A stretch of 64,000 nt of DNA, taken from the IMG/VR virus record IMGVR_UViG_3300042291_000228, positions 38,329 to 102,328 of that record, one strand, 5' to 3'. Of the stretch, positions 1 through 9,244 are shown in pieces. The notes under the pieces were generated by a model. That model was not told the origin of the DNA. It searched no databases and saw only the letters and a program-made list of their open reading frames with translations. The DNA comes from a virus. Numbering within the stretch: position 1 is the first letter of the stretch; each line of letters starts with the position of its first letter. The position numbers were made by a program, and so were the translations under genes.

Positions 1-56
1 GAAAAATTCCACTGCAATCAGCAATTTTATTTTACAAAAGACAACGTTCATACCAG

Positions 57-64
57 AATAAATA
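57..64 (+). promoter_or_regulatory. T4-type late promoter (AATAAATA)
   Basis: AATAAATA matches the T4 late consensus TATAAATA at seven of eight positions. It ends four bases before the first ATG of the next gene, so transcription from it would start at or next to that codon. No other clear element is visible in bases 1-56. Confidence 0.5.
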
Positions 65-68
65 CACT

Positions 69-731
69 ATGAATAATAATTTCAACGAGCTCAATATGCC
101 CAACGAACAAAAACAACCAGAAAAAACTCCCAACGAAAGTGGTGGATTCCACGTCGAAGGCCACATAAAAATATTTGATCCCAAAACTGGAGAAGTATTC
201 CAAGATAAACGCAATGCCATTCATTATGAAAATATGAGTGTTGCAATGGTTAGTAGCCTAAGCAACCAAGGGCAGGGCTGGATTTATCAAATGGTTTTTG
301 GCAACGGTGGAACCACAGTAGATCCAACTGGGCTGATTAGTTATCTAACCCCAAACACTGTGGGAGTTAATACTAGTCTGTATAATCAAACCTATGCTAA
401 GATAGTGGATAAAAATGCTACAGAAAATACAGATCCTATTAGAAATAAAATGGAAATTAGGCATATAAGTGGTTCTACTTACAGTGACATTATTATTAGT
501 TGTTTGTTAGATTACGGTGAACCAGACGGACAGGATGCATTTGACAACAGTCAAGATATGAGTGGCAATTTTGTTTTTGATGAACTAGGTCTACGGTCTT
601 ACAGCGACACGGGTACAGGCAAATTATTAACTCACGTGATCTTTCACCCTGTTCAAAAATCTCTAAACAGGCTATTACAAATTGATTATACGATTCGTGT
701 ACAGAGTTTAACTGGATTCACAGAGGTTTAA
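69..731 (+). CDS. Virion structural protein, function unknown
   Basis: A soluble 220-residue protein with an acidic, low-complexity N-terminus (about residues 1-35) followed by a beta-rich body. No enzyme motif or membrane segment is visible. It opens a plus-strand run of fibre genes, three bases upstream of the collar-domain fibre, so a tail or baseplate role is inferred from position. Start choice is uncertain: the ATG at 69 lies four bases after a late promoter motif and would give a leaderless mRNA. An in-frame ATG at 96, preceded by a weak GAG element, would give 211 residues. Confidence 0.7.
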   Translation: MNNNFNELNMPNEQKQPEKTPNESGGFHVEGHIKIFDPKTGEVFQDKRNAIHYENMSVAMVSSLSNQGQGWIYQMVFGNGGTTVDPTGLISYLTPNTVGVNTSLYNQTYAKIVDKNATENTDPIRNKMEIRHISGSTYSDIIISCLLDYGEPDGQDAFDNSQDMSGNFVFDELGLRSYSDTGTGKLLTHVIFHPVQKSLNRLLQIDYTIRVQSLTGFTEV

Positions 732-734
732 TAA

Positions 735-2816
735 ATGCCATATATTGTAAATTTTACCGATAATGAAAATAAGACCCCAATCACGGTCTATGATAACACC
801 TCAAACACAGATACCAGTTTGACATTTCCAGGCAGAAATGTTACTGGCTATGGTCAAACTATTGGTCAAAATTTCCTAGCTCTGTTAGAAAATTTTGCAG
901 GCCCGTCTGAACCAGTTAATCCTATTGAAGGTCAGTTATGGTTTGATACCAACACAAGAACACTACAAATCTTTGATGGTGTTGCTTGGAAAGCAGCCAG
1001 TGACATTCAAAAAAGTGTTGTAGCTCCCTCTGTTGAACAAAGCAAAGTTGGCGAACTTTGGGTAGATACTGTAAATCAGCAACTATATGTTTTTTCAGGC
1101 ACAGACTGGATTTTAGTCGGACCTAATTTTTCAACAGGACTGTTAAGTGGTCCCTTAGTCGAACAGATCATAGATACTAATAACGACACTAAAGTAGTTT
1201 TAACTTTTTATGTAGAAGATAAACCAGTTGTAATTATCAGCAAAGATAGTTTTACTCCAAAAAATTCTATTACAGGATTCCTTGCAATTAGATCAGGAGT
1301 GAACATATCGGCCACAACTGATCTTGGATTAGGAGGATTTGCTCCCAAGCTGTACGGAACAGCTACATCAGCAGATGGATTAAATGTCGGCGGTGTAGTA
1401 ATCGATAGTGGTAAATTCCTCAGATCGGATATTACCAATACTACTGAATTTGGATTAAACATAAGAAATAATTCAGGAATTAATATCGGAGTAGATAGTT
1501 CATTTAATCTTTCTAACTCAGCCACTGCTGCTAAAATTTATAATTCTTCAGCAGGCAGCAGTATTGATATTCAATTGAATTCTGACGGTATACCTAACAC
1601 AGTATTAAGAGTAATTGATAATAAAGTTGGAGTGAATAATCTCAGTCCACAAGAATCGCTGGACGTAATTGGTAATACTAAGATTAGTGGAAACCTAGTT
1701 GTTGATAGCACAGTGGCTACTAGCAATCTCAGTAACGGCTCAATTAGAACTGCTGGAGGACTAGCAGTAACTAAAAATGCATTAATCGGAACAACTTTAG
1801 AAGTAGTTGGAACCACAACCACACGTAATATTGATCCAGCATTGAATGATACTTTTGAATTTGGTAGTGTTACTAAACGTTGGAAAACAATTAGAGCACA
1901 GACTATTATTGCAGAAACCGTAGAAGGAGTTCTAGGAGGAGACATCAGCGGTAATGCTGTAACTGCTACTAGTTTACAAAATACCACAGCATTCTCTATT
2001 ACAGGAGATATAGCGTCAACAGCTCCAGTAACCTTTAACGGTAGCACGGGTGGCTACACAAAAACATTTAATACAACACTTTCTTCTTCTATTATCAGTA
2101 GCAAAGCAGAACCTAGTCCTAACAGATCCAAAACAGATGATTTTGTTTTGGTTTTTAGATCAAGTACCAGCGGATTGCTTAAACAATCTAGAGATACTTT
2201 TATAGCTGATTTAGGATTGCCAATTGGTGCTATTCTGCCTTATGCAGGTTCTAGTGCTCCTTATGGATTTTTGTTCTGCGACGGCGGCGAAGTAGAAAGA
2301 GGAAAATTTTCTGATTTGTATGATATTATTGGCACAACCTACAACGGTGTTGATCCGTTAGTCGGAGTCAATACTTTTAGAATTCCCGATCTAAGAGGTA
2401 GATTTGCCCTAGGAAGAGATAATATGGACAACGGTATCACAGTGCCTAACAGTACTGGTGGATATGTAGAAGGCGGTGGCGGAATAGCAGGAAGAGTATC
2501 TGGAACTGAACCTCAAAACGTCGGACAATCCAGCGGCACATCGACTCAAACACTGTTGGTTAGGAATCTTCCAGATCATGAACACGATATGGTGGGTAGT
2601 ACCGGTGGCCAATATGCTGCTGTAAAATTAGACTCTGCCTTGCCAACTGATTTCGGAGCATTTTTAGATGCAGGCCCGACGGCATCAGGTAAATTTAATT
2701 ATCTTCCAAATTCGGGGGGTATCAAAACCACTAGTCCGTTAAGTGACGCATTTTCATTAATGAATCCGTTTCTAACTATAAACTACATTATTAGGTCAGG
2801 ACCACCTGCATTCTAA
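735..2816 (+). CDS. Tail fibre protein with C-terminal phage tail collar domain
   Basis: A 693-residue fibre. Residues about 1-140 form a module shared with the next three genes (signature around NFLALLENFAGP and GQLWFDT, followed by two YDG/SGTDW-type repeats). The middle is Ser/Thr/Gly/Asn-rich beta-structured shaft. From about residue 500 a tail-collar domain is recognisable (LPIGAILPYAGSSAP, FLFCDGGE, FRIPDLRGRFALGRD), as in T4 gp12-like short tail fibres and many adhesins. A His-containing segment (LPDHEHDM) follows, resembling the metal-binding tip of gp12. It probably contacts the host surface. It is first of four paralogous fibre genes spaced 10-44 bases apart. Confidence 0.85.
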   Translation: MPYIVNFTDNENKTPITVYDNTSNTDTSLTFPGRNVTGYGQTIGQNFLALLENFAGPSEPVNPIEGQLWFDTNTRTLQIFDGVAWKAASDIQKSVVAPSVEQSKVGELWVDTVNQQLYVFSGTDWILVGPNFSTGLLSGPLVEQIIDTNNDTKVVLTFYVEDKPVVIISKDSFTPKNSITGFLAIRSGVNISATTDLGLGGFAPKLYGTATSADGLNVGGVVIDSGKFLRSDITNTTEFGLNIRNNSGINIGVDSSFNLSNSATAAKIYNSSAGSSIDIQLNSDGIPNTVLRVIDNKVGVNNLSPQESLDVIGNTKISGNLVVDSTVATSNLSNGSIRTAGGLAVTKNALIGTTLEVVGTTTTRNIDPALNDTFEFGSVTKRWKTIRAQTIIAETVEGVLGGDISGNAVTATSLQNTTAFSITGDIASTAPVTFNGSTGGYTKTFNTTLSSSIISSKAEPSPNRSKTDDFVLVFRSSTSGLLKQSRDTFIADLGLPIGAILPYAGSSAPYGFLFCDGGEVERGKFSDLYDIIGTTYNGVDPLVGVNTFRIPDLRGRFALGRDNMDNGITVPNSTGGYVEGGGGIAGRVSGTEPQNVGQSSGTSTQTLLVRNLPDHEHDMVGSTGGQYAAVKLDSALPTDFGAFLDAGPTASGKFNYLPNSGGIKTTSPLSDAFSLMNPFLTINYIIRSGPPAF

Positions 2817-2826
2817 AGGATAAAAA

Positions 2827-4653
2827 ATGGCGTATTCGATTAATAAAACAGACGGAACACTATTAGCTACTGTAGCTGACGGTCAGGTTGATGACTTAAC
2901 AACTGACATTACCTTGATAGGAAAAAATTACAGCGGCTTTGGTGAATCGTTAAATGAAAATTTTATAAAACTTTTAGAAAATTTTGCAAGCACCAGTAGA
3001 CCCGAAAACCCAATTAGAGGTCAGATATGGTTCGATGCCGGCGAAGCAAAACTAAAAGTTTACACAGGTACAGGATTTGTTCCAGTAAGCTCGGCTAGTA
3101 TTTCGAATTCTCAGCCTGCTCAACCAGGTGCTGGCGATCTATGGTTTAACAACATCAGTAAACAACTATATTTCTATGATGGTACTGGATTTATTTTACT
3201 TGGCCCTGCCTACTCTCAAGCACAGGGACTTAGTGGATTTAAAGTTGAAACTATTTTAGATTCTCTAAATGCATCCCGTGTTGTAACTTACTTATACAAC
3301 AATGGAATTTTGCTAGGAATATTTGCCAAAGACACATTTACACCTAAATTAAACATCGAAGGTTTTAGCGGAAGTATTGTTCCTGGATTTAATGCCGGAA
3401 TACTAGTAGGCATGAAATTTAATGTTACCGCAACCAACGCAGATCAACTCGACACTGTTATTGCATCTCTTTATGCCCGTCGCGACCAAGCAAATAATTT
3501 TGCAGAACCATTAATTATTACCAACAACAGCGGACTTAATGTGGGAGCTGGTACTGAAGGGGCATTCAATGTTGCCGCTGGCAATGTAAGATTATACAAC
3601 ACAGCTTCAAATAAGAATCTTAGTTTTGCTGTACAAAAGGGAGTTGTTAGTGAAACAGCAGTTAATATTATCGCTCCAACTAGAGAAGTAAAAATTTATG
3701 ACGGATTCACAGACAGTTTAACCACAGTGGGCGGTAGTCTTACAGTGGTAGGCGATCTTGTGGTTCAAGGAAACACAACTACTATCAATACCAGTGTGCT
3801 GACAATTGAAGACAAAAATATCGTGTTGGCCGCCACAGGTGACAGTTCAGCAGGAACTGATGTAAATGCAGACGGCGGGGGAATTATTCTTAGAGGAGAT
3901 AGTGACCATGAATTTTTGTGGAACGGCCCTCAAACTTCATGGGATAGCACTGAACACATCAATCTAGTTACAGGTAAAGCATTTAAGATTAATGGTAACG
4001 CTGTTATAAATGCAACACAATGTTTTTCTAGTAATTTTCCTAATTTAAACAATGTAGGAACTTTGCTACAGTTGTCAGTAGACAATATTTTTATAGACAA
4101 TCAAAGAATATCTACCACAAGTTCTAACGATCTAGAACTAGCACCAGATGGTAGTGGAAATATTGTATTAATTGGTTCTCCGTTGCTGACAGGATTGATT
4201 ACTACTAGTCAAAATTCACCTGTACAAACCACTGAAAATACTGGATCAATTGGCACTGCATTGGGTGCTACTGAATTATCTGAAGCTACAAACAAGAAAT
4301 ATGTTTTGAATGTGGTAAGAACTCGATCGCTAGTATTCAGTATAGATATATCAGATTTTCCAACAGATGGCGACATTGCTATAATTTTAACAAGTTTAGC
4401 TCCTGTAAACGAATACGAAAACGGCACATTAGCTAGGATTTTGTGTACAAGACTGTCAAATATAAGTTCTACTGCTACTACCAGTCTCGGAGCGCCATCT
4501 ACTGCTGAATTTGTTACTCCAACAGGTACTGCATTTGCTATAACAAATCAAACAATTGTAAGTCCTATTACTATTGGTGCACAACCTATCAGCGTTTTTA
4601 GAACTGTTAAAACTTTTATACTACAGGCAGGTGTCTGGACATTTAGCTCTTAA
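2827..4653 (+). CDS. Tail fibre-like structural protein (paralogue 2)
   Basis: A 608-residue protein carrying the same N-terminal module as its neighbours (NENFIKLLENFAST, GQIWFDAGE, then a YDGTGFILLGP repeat), about residues 1-135. The rest is a beta-rich shaft. The segment around VQGNTTTINTSVLTIEDKNI (about 317-336) is typical of phage fibre and neck-appendage proteins. It lacks both the collar domain of gene 735-2816 and the YADLAE-type C-terminus of the next two genes, so its tip is distinct. AAGGA five bases before ATG supports the start. Probably a separate fibre or a spacer subunit. Confidence 0.75.
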   Translation: MAYSINKTDGTLLATVADGQVDDLTTDITLIGKNYSGFGESLNENFIKLLENFASTSRPENPIRGQIWFDAGEAKLKVYTGTGFVPVSSASISNSQPAQPGAGDLWFNNISKQLYFYDGTGFILLGPAYSQAQGLSGFKVETILDSLNASRVVTYLYNNGILLGIFAKDTFTPKLNIEGFSGSIVPGFNAGILVGMKFNVTATNADQLDTVIASLYARRDQANNFAEPLIITNNSGLNVGAGTEGAFNVAAGNVRLYNTASNKNLSFAVQKGVVSETAVNIIAPTREVKIYDGFTDSLTTVGGSLTVVGDLVVQGNTTTINTSVLTIEDKNIVLAATGDSSAGTDVNADGGGIILRGDSDHEFLWNGPQTSWDSTEHINLVTGKAFKINGNAVINATQCFSSNFPNLNNVGTLLQLSVDNIFIDNQRISTTSSNDLELAPDGSGNIVLIGSPLLTGLITTSQNSPVQTTENTGSIGTALGATELSEATNKKYVLNVVRTRSLVFSIDISDFPTDGDIAIILTSLAPVNEYENGTLARILCTRLSNISSTATTSLGAPSTAEFVTPTGTAFAITNQTIVSPITIGAQPISVFRTVKTFILQAGVWTFSS

Positions 4654-4661
4654 GTTAAATA
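4654..4661 (+). promoter_or_regulatory. Possible late promoter variant (GTTAAATA)
   Basis: GTTAAATA retains the TAAATA core of the late motif and lies 16 bases upstream of the ATG, just before AAGGAG. The gap between fibre genes is long enough to hold a promoter. It departs from the consensus at two positions, so the call is weak. Confidence 0.33.
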
Positions 4662-4677
4662 CATAAGGAGCGAATCA

Positions 4678-6489
4678 ATGCCATACATCATAAACAAATA
4701 TAACGGGTCAGAACTTGTTGTTCTTCAAGACGGAACTTTAGATACTTCTACAAGTATTGGTTTACTTGGTAGAAATTATGTGGGCTACGGTGAAGTACAG
4801 AACGAAAATTTTCTATTTCTTTTAGAAAATTTTGCTGGAACAAATCCTCCTGCTCGTGCTGTAGAAGGGCAAACCTGGTACGACAGCGTCAACAACAAAT
4901 TAAATACCTATGATGGAACCAATTGGGTGCCTGTTGGGGCTGCTACTTCTTCAGAAAATGCACCATCCGGCCCAACTGAAGGTGCTCTTTGGTTTAAAAT
5001 ATCAACCAAACAATTGTATGTTTATTCCACTATATCAGGATGGATACTTGTAGGACCTGAGGGAGTATCTGGTTTTGGTGAAACAAGAATCAAAGCAGCA
5101 ATTTTAAGAGATATTAACAGTGTTAATCATGCAGTATTATTAGTATTAGTTAATGATGAAGTATTGTCTATCCACAGTTCAGATACTTTTACAATCAATA
5201 CTTTAGATGCTATTACGGGTTTTAATGAGTTACAAAAAGGTGTTACACTATCAACAAACACACTTATCTCTGGTAACCTTTTAGGCAATTCGACTACCGC
5301 TACTAGATTGCAGACTGGTAGATTTATCAATGGTGCATACTTTGACGGTAATAATGATATTACTATTACTGCTAATACGGCTGCTATCCTTACTAGGGGT
5401 ACATATTTAACAGGCAGTAATTTCAACGGTAGTGCCGCTGTTACTTGGGAAGTAGATGCATCGTCAACTAACACTATAGGTAAGGTAGTTGCTAGAGATA
5501 GCACAGGTAGTTTTGCCGGCGGAACAATAACAGCAGATCAATTTATTGGTCCATTAACAGGTAATGTTACTGCAATATCTGGCACCAGCACATTTTATAG
5601 TCTTGTAGCCAACAATATACAGGGTTTTACTTTTAGCGGACTTGCATCACAAGCCAGTACATTGGCGCCAGGAAGAGCCATTAATGGAGTACAGTTTAAC
5701 GGATCACAAGACATCACGGTCACAGCCTCTGCCAGTACTTTAAGTGGAGCAACGTTGGCTTCTGGAATAGTAAATTCTTCATTGACATCTGTGGGAACAT
5801 TGACAGGAGTTTCAGTTACGGATGCAGGAGCAACCATAGGAGATGCAGGAGAAATACATTTGTTTATAAATGGCAACTCTCCTACCCTGGCTATTACCAA
5901 CGGTCTAGGATTTGCCATCACTATCAATGATGCATTTCAAACTGGAGATGAAGCAAGTTTTGAATTTATCTCAAGTTCAGTAGCTCTAGCAAACGGTGGC
6001 ACATCAGATCCTACTTTTGTAGGAGATGCTAATAGTAAATGTAATATAGGACTACCAGGACGAACGTTTGGCAGTGTATACGCAGACGTTTTTAACGGCG
6101 TTGCTACCAGCGCACAATATGCTGACTTAGCCGAAAATTACACAGCAGATGCAGAATATGTTCCGGGTACAGTGTTAGAATTTGGCGGAGAATTTGAAGT
6201 TACACTTGCACAAGACGGTACTAACAGAGTAGCAGGAGTTGTCACCACAAATCCTGCTTATTTGATGAACAGTAACTGTCAAGGAACATATGTGGCAGCA
6301 GTGGCGTTACAAGGAAGAACACCTTGTAAAGTTAAAGGACCTATAAGAAAAGGTGATATGTTAATTAGCGGAGAAAACGGTTTCGCTAGAACTACTCAAA
6401 CCCCACAAATAGGTACTGTAATAGGCAAAGCACTTGGTGATTTTGATGGCACAGAAGGCGTAATCGAAGTCGCAGTGGGTAGATTATAA
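4678..6489 (+). CDS. Tail fibre-like structural protein (paralogue 3, YADLAE C-terminal domain)
   Basis: A 603-residue fibre paralogue. Its N-terminal module (NENFLFLLENFAGT, GQTWYDS) is followed by a long Thr/Ala/Gly/Asn-rich shaft. The last 130 or so residues form a compact domain starting at ATSAQYADLAENY, with GTVLEFGGEFEV, GVVTTNPAYLMN and a KGD turn. The next gene shares this domain and many marine phage fibres carry one like it; it may be a tip or trimerisation/chaperone domain. AAGGAG sits eight bases before the ATG. Whether the C-terminus is processed cannot be seen. Confidence 0.78.
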   Translation: MPYIINKYNGSELVVLQDGTLDTSTSIGLLGRNYVGYGEVQNENFLFLLENFAGTNPPARAVEGQTWYDSVNNKLNTYDGTNWVPVGAATSSENAPSGPTEGALWFKISTKQLYVYSTISGWILVGPEGVSGFGETRIKAAILRDINSVNHAVLLVLVNDEVLSIHSSDTFTINTLDAITGFNELQKGVTLSTNTLISGNLLGNSTTATRLQTGRFINGAYFDGNNDITITANTAAILTRGTYLTGSNFNGSAAVTWEVDASSTNTIGKVVARDSTGSFAGGTITADQFIGPLTGNVTAISGTSTFYSLVANNIQGFTFSGLASQASTLAPGRAINGVQFNGSQDITVTASASTLSGATLASGIVNSSLTSVGTLTGVSVTDAGATIGDAGEIHLFINGNSPTLAITNGLGFAITINDAFQTGDEASFEFISSSVALANGGTSDPTFVGDANSKCNIGLPGRTFGSVYADVFNGVATSAQYADLAENYTADAEYVPGTVLEFGGEFEVTLAQDGTNRVAGVVTTNPAYLMNSNCQGTYVAAVALQGRTPCKVKGPIRKGDMLISGENGFARTTQTPQIGTVIGKALGDFDGTEGVIEVAVGRL

Positions 6490-6501
6490 TAAATCTACTC
6501 A

Positions 6502-6509
6502 GATAAATA
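6502..6509 (+). promoter_or_regulatory. T4-type late promoter (GATAAATA)
   Basis: GATAAATA lies in the 44-base gap between two fibre genes, 24 bases before the ATG and upstream of a GGAG ribosome-binding site. Position and sequence fit a late promoter. Confidence 0.55.
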
Positions 6510-6533
6510 ATAGAATAAAATTGGAGTAGATTG

Positions 6534-8282
6534 ATGGCATATCAAGTAGACAGATTTAATGGCACGTTTTTAGTCTCAGTAGAAGACGGTACCATTGATA
6601 CCACTACTGATCTACGCTTCTTAGGTAAAAATTACGCAGGCTATGGCGAAGTACAGAACGAAAATTTCTTACACCTTTTAGAGAATTTTGCCAATACTTC
6701 TGCTCCACCAAGAGCTGTGTTAGGTCAAGTTTGGTACGACAGTGCAAATAAAAAGATTAAATTTTATGATGGATCTAGATTTAGAACATCTGGCGGATCT
6801 GAAGTTAGTGCAACGGCTCCCTCTGGGCTTGTTGCAGGAGATTTTTGGCTAGACACTACCACTGAACAACTGTATGTATCTAATGGTACATCCTTTGTGT
6901 TAGTAGGACCTCAAATAGCAGAAGATCCCGGTGCTACTGCTGTAGAAGTTGTGGTAGTAAAAGACGTTAGTAATGTAAATCACACAATTATTAAATTTAC
7001 TGTTAGCAGCGATACGCAATATATAATGAGTAAGACTGCATTTACATTAAACCCTTCAGTAAATCCTATTACTGGTTTTAGTGAAATCAAGAAAGGTCTT
7101 ACTTTAATTAATACTCCGTCAACAGGAGTAACCACAGATGATCATATTCATTGGGGTACAGCATCTAATGCAGCTAAACTAGGTGGATTTGCTGCCAGCG
7201 AATATCTTAGAAATACCAATGCACTATTTCCAAATGGTGCAAAATTTTATGACGTTGGCTACACCTTAGGTGACACTGATGATTTAAAAGTATTTGTCGA
7301 ATCCGGCGATAGTCCAATAATTTCTAATCAATTAGGATCTTCTGGGTCTCAAACAATTACGATGAGAATTGTTACATCCGGCGGCGATAGAGACTATGTG
7401 TTTGGTGCAGATGCTATCTATCCAGCAGCAAACAATGCAAGAAATCTAGGTGCTACATCTGCAAGATGGGCCACAGTATTTGCCACTACATTTAATGGAG
7501 CATTAACTGGTAATGTAACCGGCAATGTTACAGGAAATGTAACTGGAAATGTCACTGGTGCAGTCAACGGATCGTTAACTGGTAATATAATTTCGTCCAC
7601 AGGAGTCACTGTATTGAATTCTGGCTCCGGCCCAGGCACAGCGGTATATGTGGGATCAGTCAACGGAACTGCCAGTAACGCTTTGCAATTAAACAGTAAA
7701 ATTCAAGACGCTGCTGCCGTTGCTGATACTATTGCTCTGCGAGATGCTAGCGGTAATCTAGTGGCCAATCAATTCACTGGAACGGCTACCCAGGCAAACA
7801 CATTGTTGTGGAGCGGATCGTATAGAACAGCAGCTAGTACTTCGACAGCTAACACCGTTGTGATTAGAGATGCAAGTTCTAACATTTACTGTAATGTTTT
7901 AAATGGAACTGCTACCTCAGCACAGTATGCTGACCTTGCAGAAAAATATCTAGCAGATCAAGAATACGATACCGGAACGGTAGTAGTTGTAGGCGGAGAA
8001 AAAGAAGTCACTGCCAGCACCTGGGGTAAACGTGCCATTGGAGTAGTCAGTGCTAATCCTGCATTTATGATGAATCGAGATCTAGAAGGCGGCACTTACA
8101 TTGCCCTTAAAGGCCGAGTTCCAGTAAAAATAATAGGATCAGTTAAAAAGGGAGACAATCTAATAGCAGCTAATGACGGTTGTGCTTCTGTAGCAGTTCA
8201 CCATTCTAGTGAAGCGTTTGCAGTTGCATTAGAATCTAATAGCGATACAAGTGTAAAACTTGTTGAAGCTGTAATATTGTAA
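6534..8282 (+). CDS. Tail fibre-like structural protein (paralogue 4, YADLAE C-terminal domain)
   Basis: A 582-residue fibre sharing the N-terminal module (NENFLHLLENFANT, GQVWYDS) and the C-terminal YADLAEKY domain with gene 4678-6489. The shaft contains four GNVT repeats encoded by 12-base DNA repeats (7509-7556), suggesting slippage-prone length change. The open frame reaches a TTG at 6531, but the ATG at 6534 is preferred because GGAG lies seven bases before it. The middle (DHIHWGTASNAAKLGG) is typical of fibre shafts. Likely a host-recognition fibre. Confidence 0.8.
   Translation: MAYQVDRFNGTFLVSVEDGTIDTTTDLRFLGKNYAGYGEVQNENFLHLLENFANTSAPPRAVLGQVWYDSANKKIKFYDGSRFRTSGGSEVSATAPSGLVAGDFWLDTTTEQLYVSNGTSFVLVGPQIAEDPGATAVEVVVVKDVSNVNHTIIKFTVSSDTQYIMSKTAFTLNPSVNPITGFSEIKKGLTLINTPSTGVTTDDHIHWGTASNAAKLGGFAASEYLRNTNALFPNGAKFYDVGYTLGDTDDLKVFVESGDSPIISNQLGSSGSQTITMRIVTSGGDRDYVFGADAIYPAANNARNLGATSARWATVFATTFNGALTGNVTGNVTGNVTGNVTGAVNGSLTGNIISSTGVTVLNSGSGPGTAVYVGSVNGTASNALQLNSKIQDAAAVADTIALRDASGNLVANQFTGTATQANTLLWSGSYRTAASTSTANTVVIRDASSNIYCNVLNGTATSAQYADLAEKYLADQEYDTGTVVVVGGEKEVTASTWGKRAIGVVSANPAFMMNRDLEGGTYIALKGRVPVKIIGSVKKGDNLIAANDGCASVAVHHSSEAFAVALESNSDTSVKLVEAVIL
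7509..7556 (+). repeat. Four tandem 12-bp repeats encoding Gly-Asn-Val-Thr
   Basis: Four consecutive imperfect 12-base units (GGTAATGTAACC, GGCAATGTTACA, GGAAATGTAACT, GGAAATGTCACT) encode GNVT four times within a fibre shaft. Differences are nearly all at third codon positions, so the protein repeat is conserved more than the DNA. Partial units continue on both sides. Confidence 0.9.
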
Positions 8283-8291
8283 GGATTTAAA

Positions 8292-9203
8292 ATGGCTGCA
8301 GGTACAGGATTAATAATTGAAGCAGTAGACTATAATTCAATAAGAACAAAAATTATTAGTATTATGGGAACAGGAGCCGGCCAATCAGGCTACGGCCAAA
8401 CACTGCTGAGTTCACCTGTAGCCCTTGGCAATACAGTGACAAAAGCACAATGGGACAATTTGAGATTTGATATATTCAATGCTAGGCTTCATCAAGATGG
8501 ATTATCGCCAACAATTGTTACTGCCACTTCAGGTCAACCTGTGCGATACGGTGCAGGACATCCCAACAATCAATACAACACTCAAGCAGACACCGCAATT
8601 GCAAATAAATTTAACATAGGCACAGGCCAATTTGTTATTGAGTCAGCTACGTCAGCTACTCGAACTACAGCATGGAATTCCAGTCTTACAGCAACAGTAA
8701 CAGTAACATTCGGCACCGCTGATCAAGCTCGTTATTTCTTTAACAGCGGCAGCAAAATAAGATGCTCAAGTTCTAGAATAGGCGGCTCAGCAAGTCCACA
8801 GAATTCTTCGTGGTCAAACGTATTAGATTCTGCCGGTACAGTAGCATTTGGTGGAAATACCGCAGGATTAAATTTTTATAATTTAACAAATAGCTATCAA
8901 ACATTTTTTAACTTGACCTCTAGTGCTCCGTATTCAGCAAATCAATATAGAATTGAAGTAGTATCAAATATAGCCGATAATACAATAGGTGGTGCTACTA
9001 CTTTAACTTTTAGAGTTACATATTCTGATACATATACATACACTGGCACCGGTAGTCCAAGTATTCCGGATAATGTTGACGGCACTTTAACTCTCACAGT
9101 AGATGAACTAAGAGCATCTGGTACATTACAACCGTTAGGCACCGGCCCATTTGTTATAACAAGCCCTACTAGCTACTCCATATCTGGCATATCTGGCTCT
9201 TAA
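8292..9203 (+). CDS. Virion structural protein (tandem pair, copy 1)
   Basis: A 303-residue beta-rich protein, Thr/Ser/Asn-rich, with no membrane segment. It is clearly paralogous to the next gene along its whole length: both have GYGQ near residue 35, a W-D-x-LR-x-DI-x-NAR segment with HQDG, then NRFNIG/NKFNIG and a repeated NSYQ-FF/YSLSSSAPYSANxY block. AAGGA precedes the ATG. It follows the fibres closely and is probably a tail, baseplate or fibre-tip accessory protein; the exact role is unknown. Confidence 0.72.
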   Translation: MAAGTGLIIEAVDYNSIRTKIISIMGTGAGQSGYGQTLLSSPVALGNTVTKAQWDNLRFDIFNARLHQDGLSPTIVTATSGQPVRYGAGHPNNQYNTQADTAIANKFNIGTGQFVIESATSATRTTAWNSSLTATVTVTFGTADQARYFFNSGSKIRCSSSRIGGSASPQNSSWSNVLDSAGTVAFGGNTAGLNFYNLTNSYQTFFNLTSSAPYSANQYRIEVVSNIADNTIGGATTLTFRVTYSDTYTYTGTGSPSIPDNVDGTLTLTVDELRASGTLQPLGTGPFVITSPTSYSISGISGS

Positions 9204-9209
9204 CTCCCG

Positions 9210-9217
9210 TATAAATA
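9210..9217 (+). promoter_or_regulatory. T4 late promoter (perfect TATAAATA)
   Basis: A perfect TATAAATA lies 27 bases upstream of the next ATG, in the 41-base gap between the paralogous structural genes. AAGGA follows as ribosome-binding site. Confidence 0.75.
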
Positions 9218-9244
9218 GTCTTATGAAAAGGATTAAGGACTACC

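Noticed and set aside
1571-2047. 158-residue antisense open frame opposite the collar-domain fibre
   Set aside because: It is Val/Leu/Pro-rich and mirrors codon use of the fibre on the other strand; no ribosome-binding site and no family resemblance.
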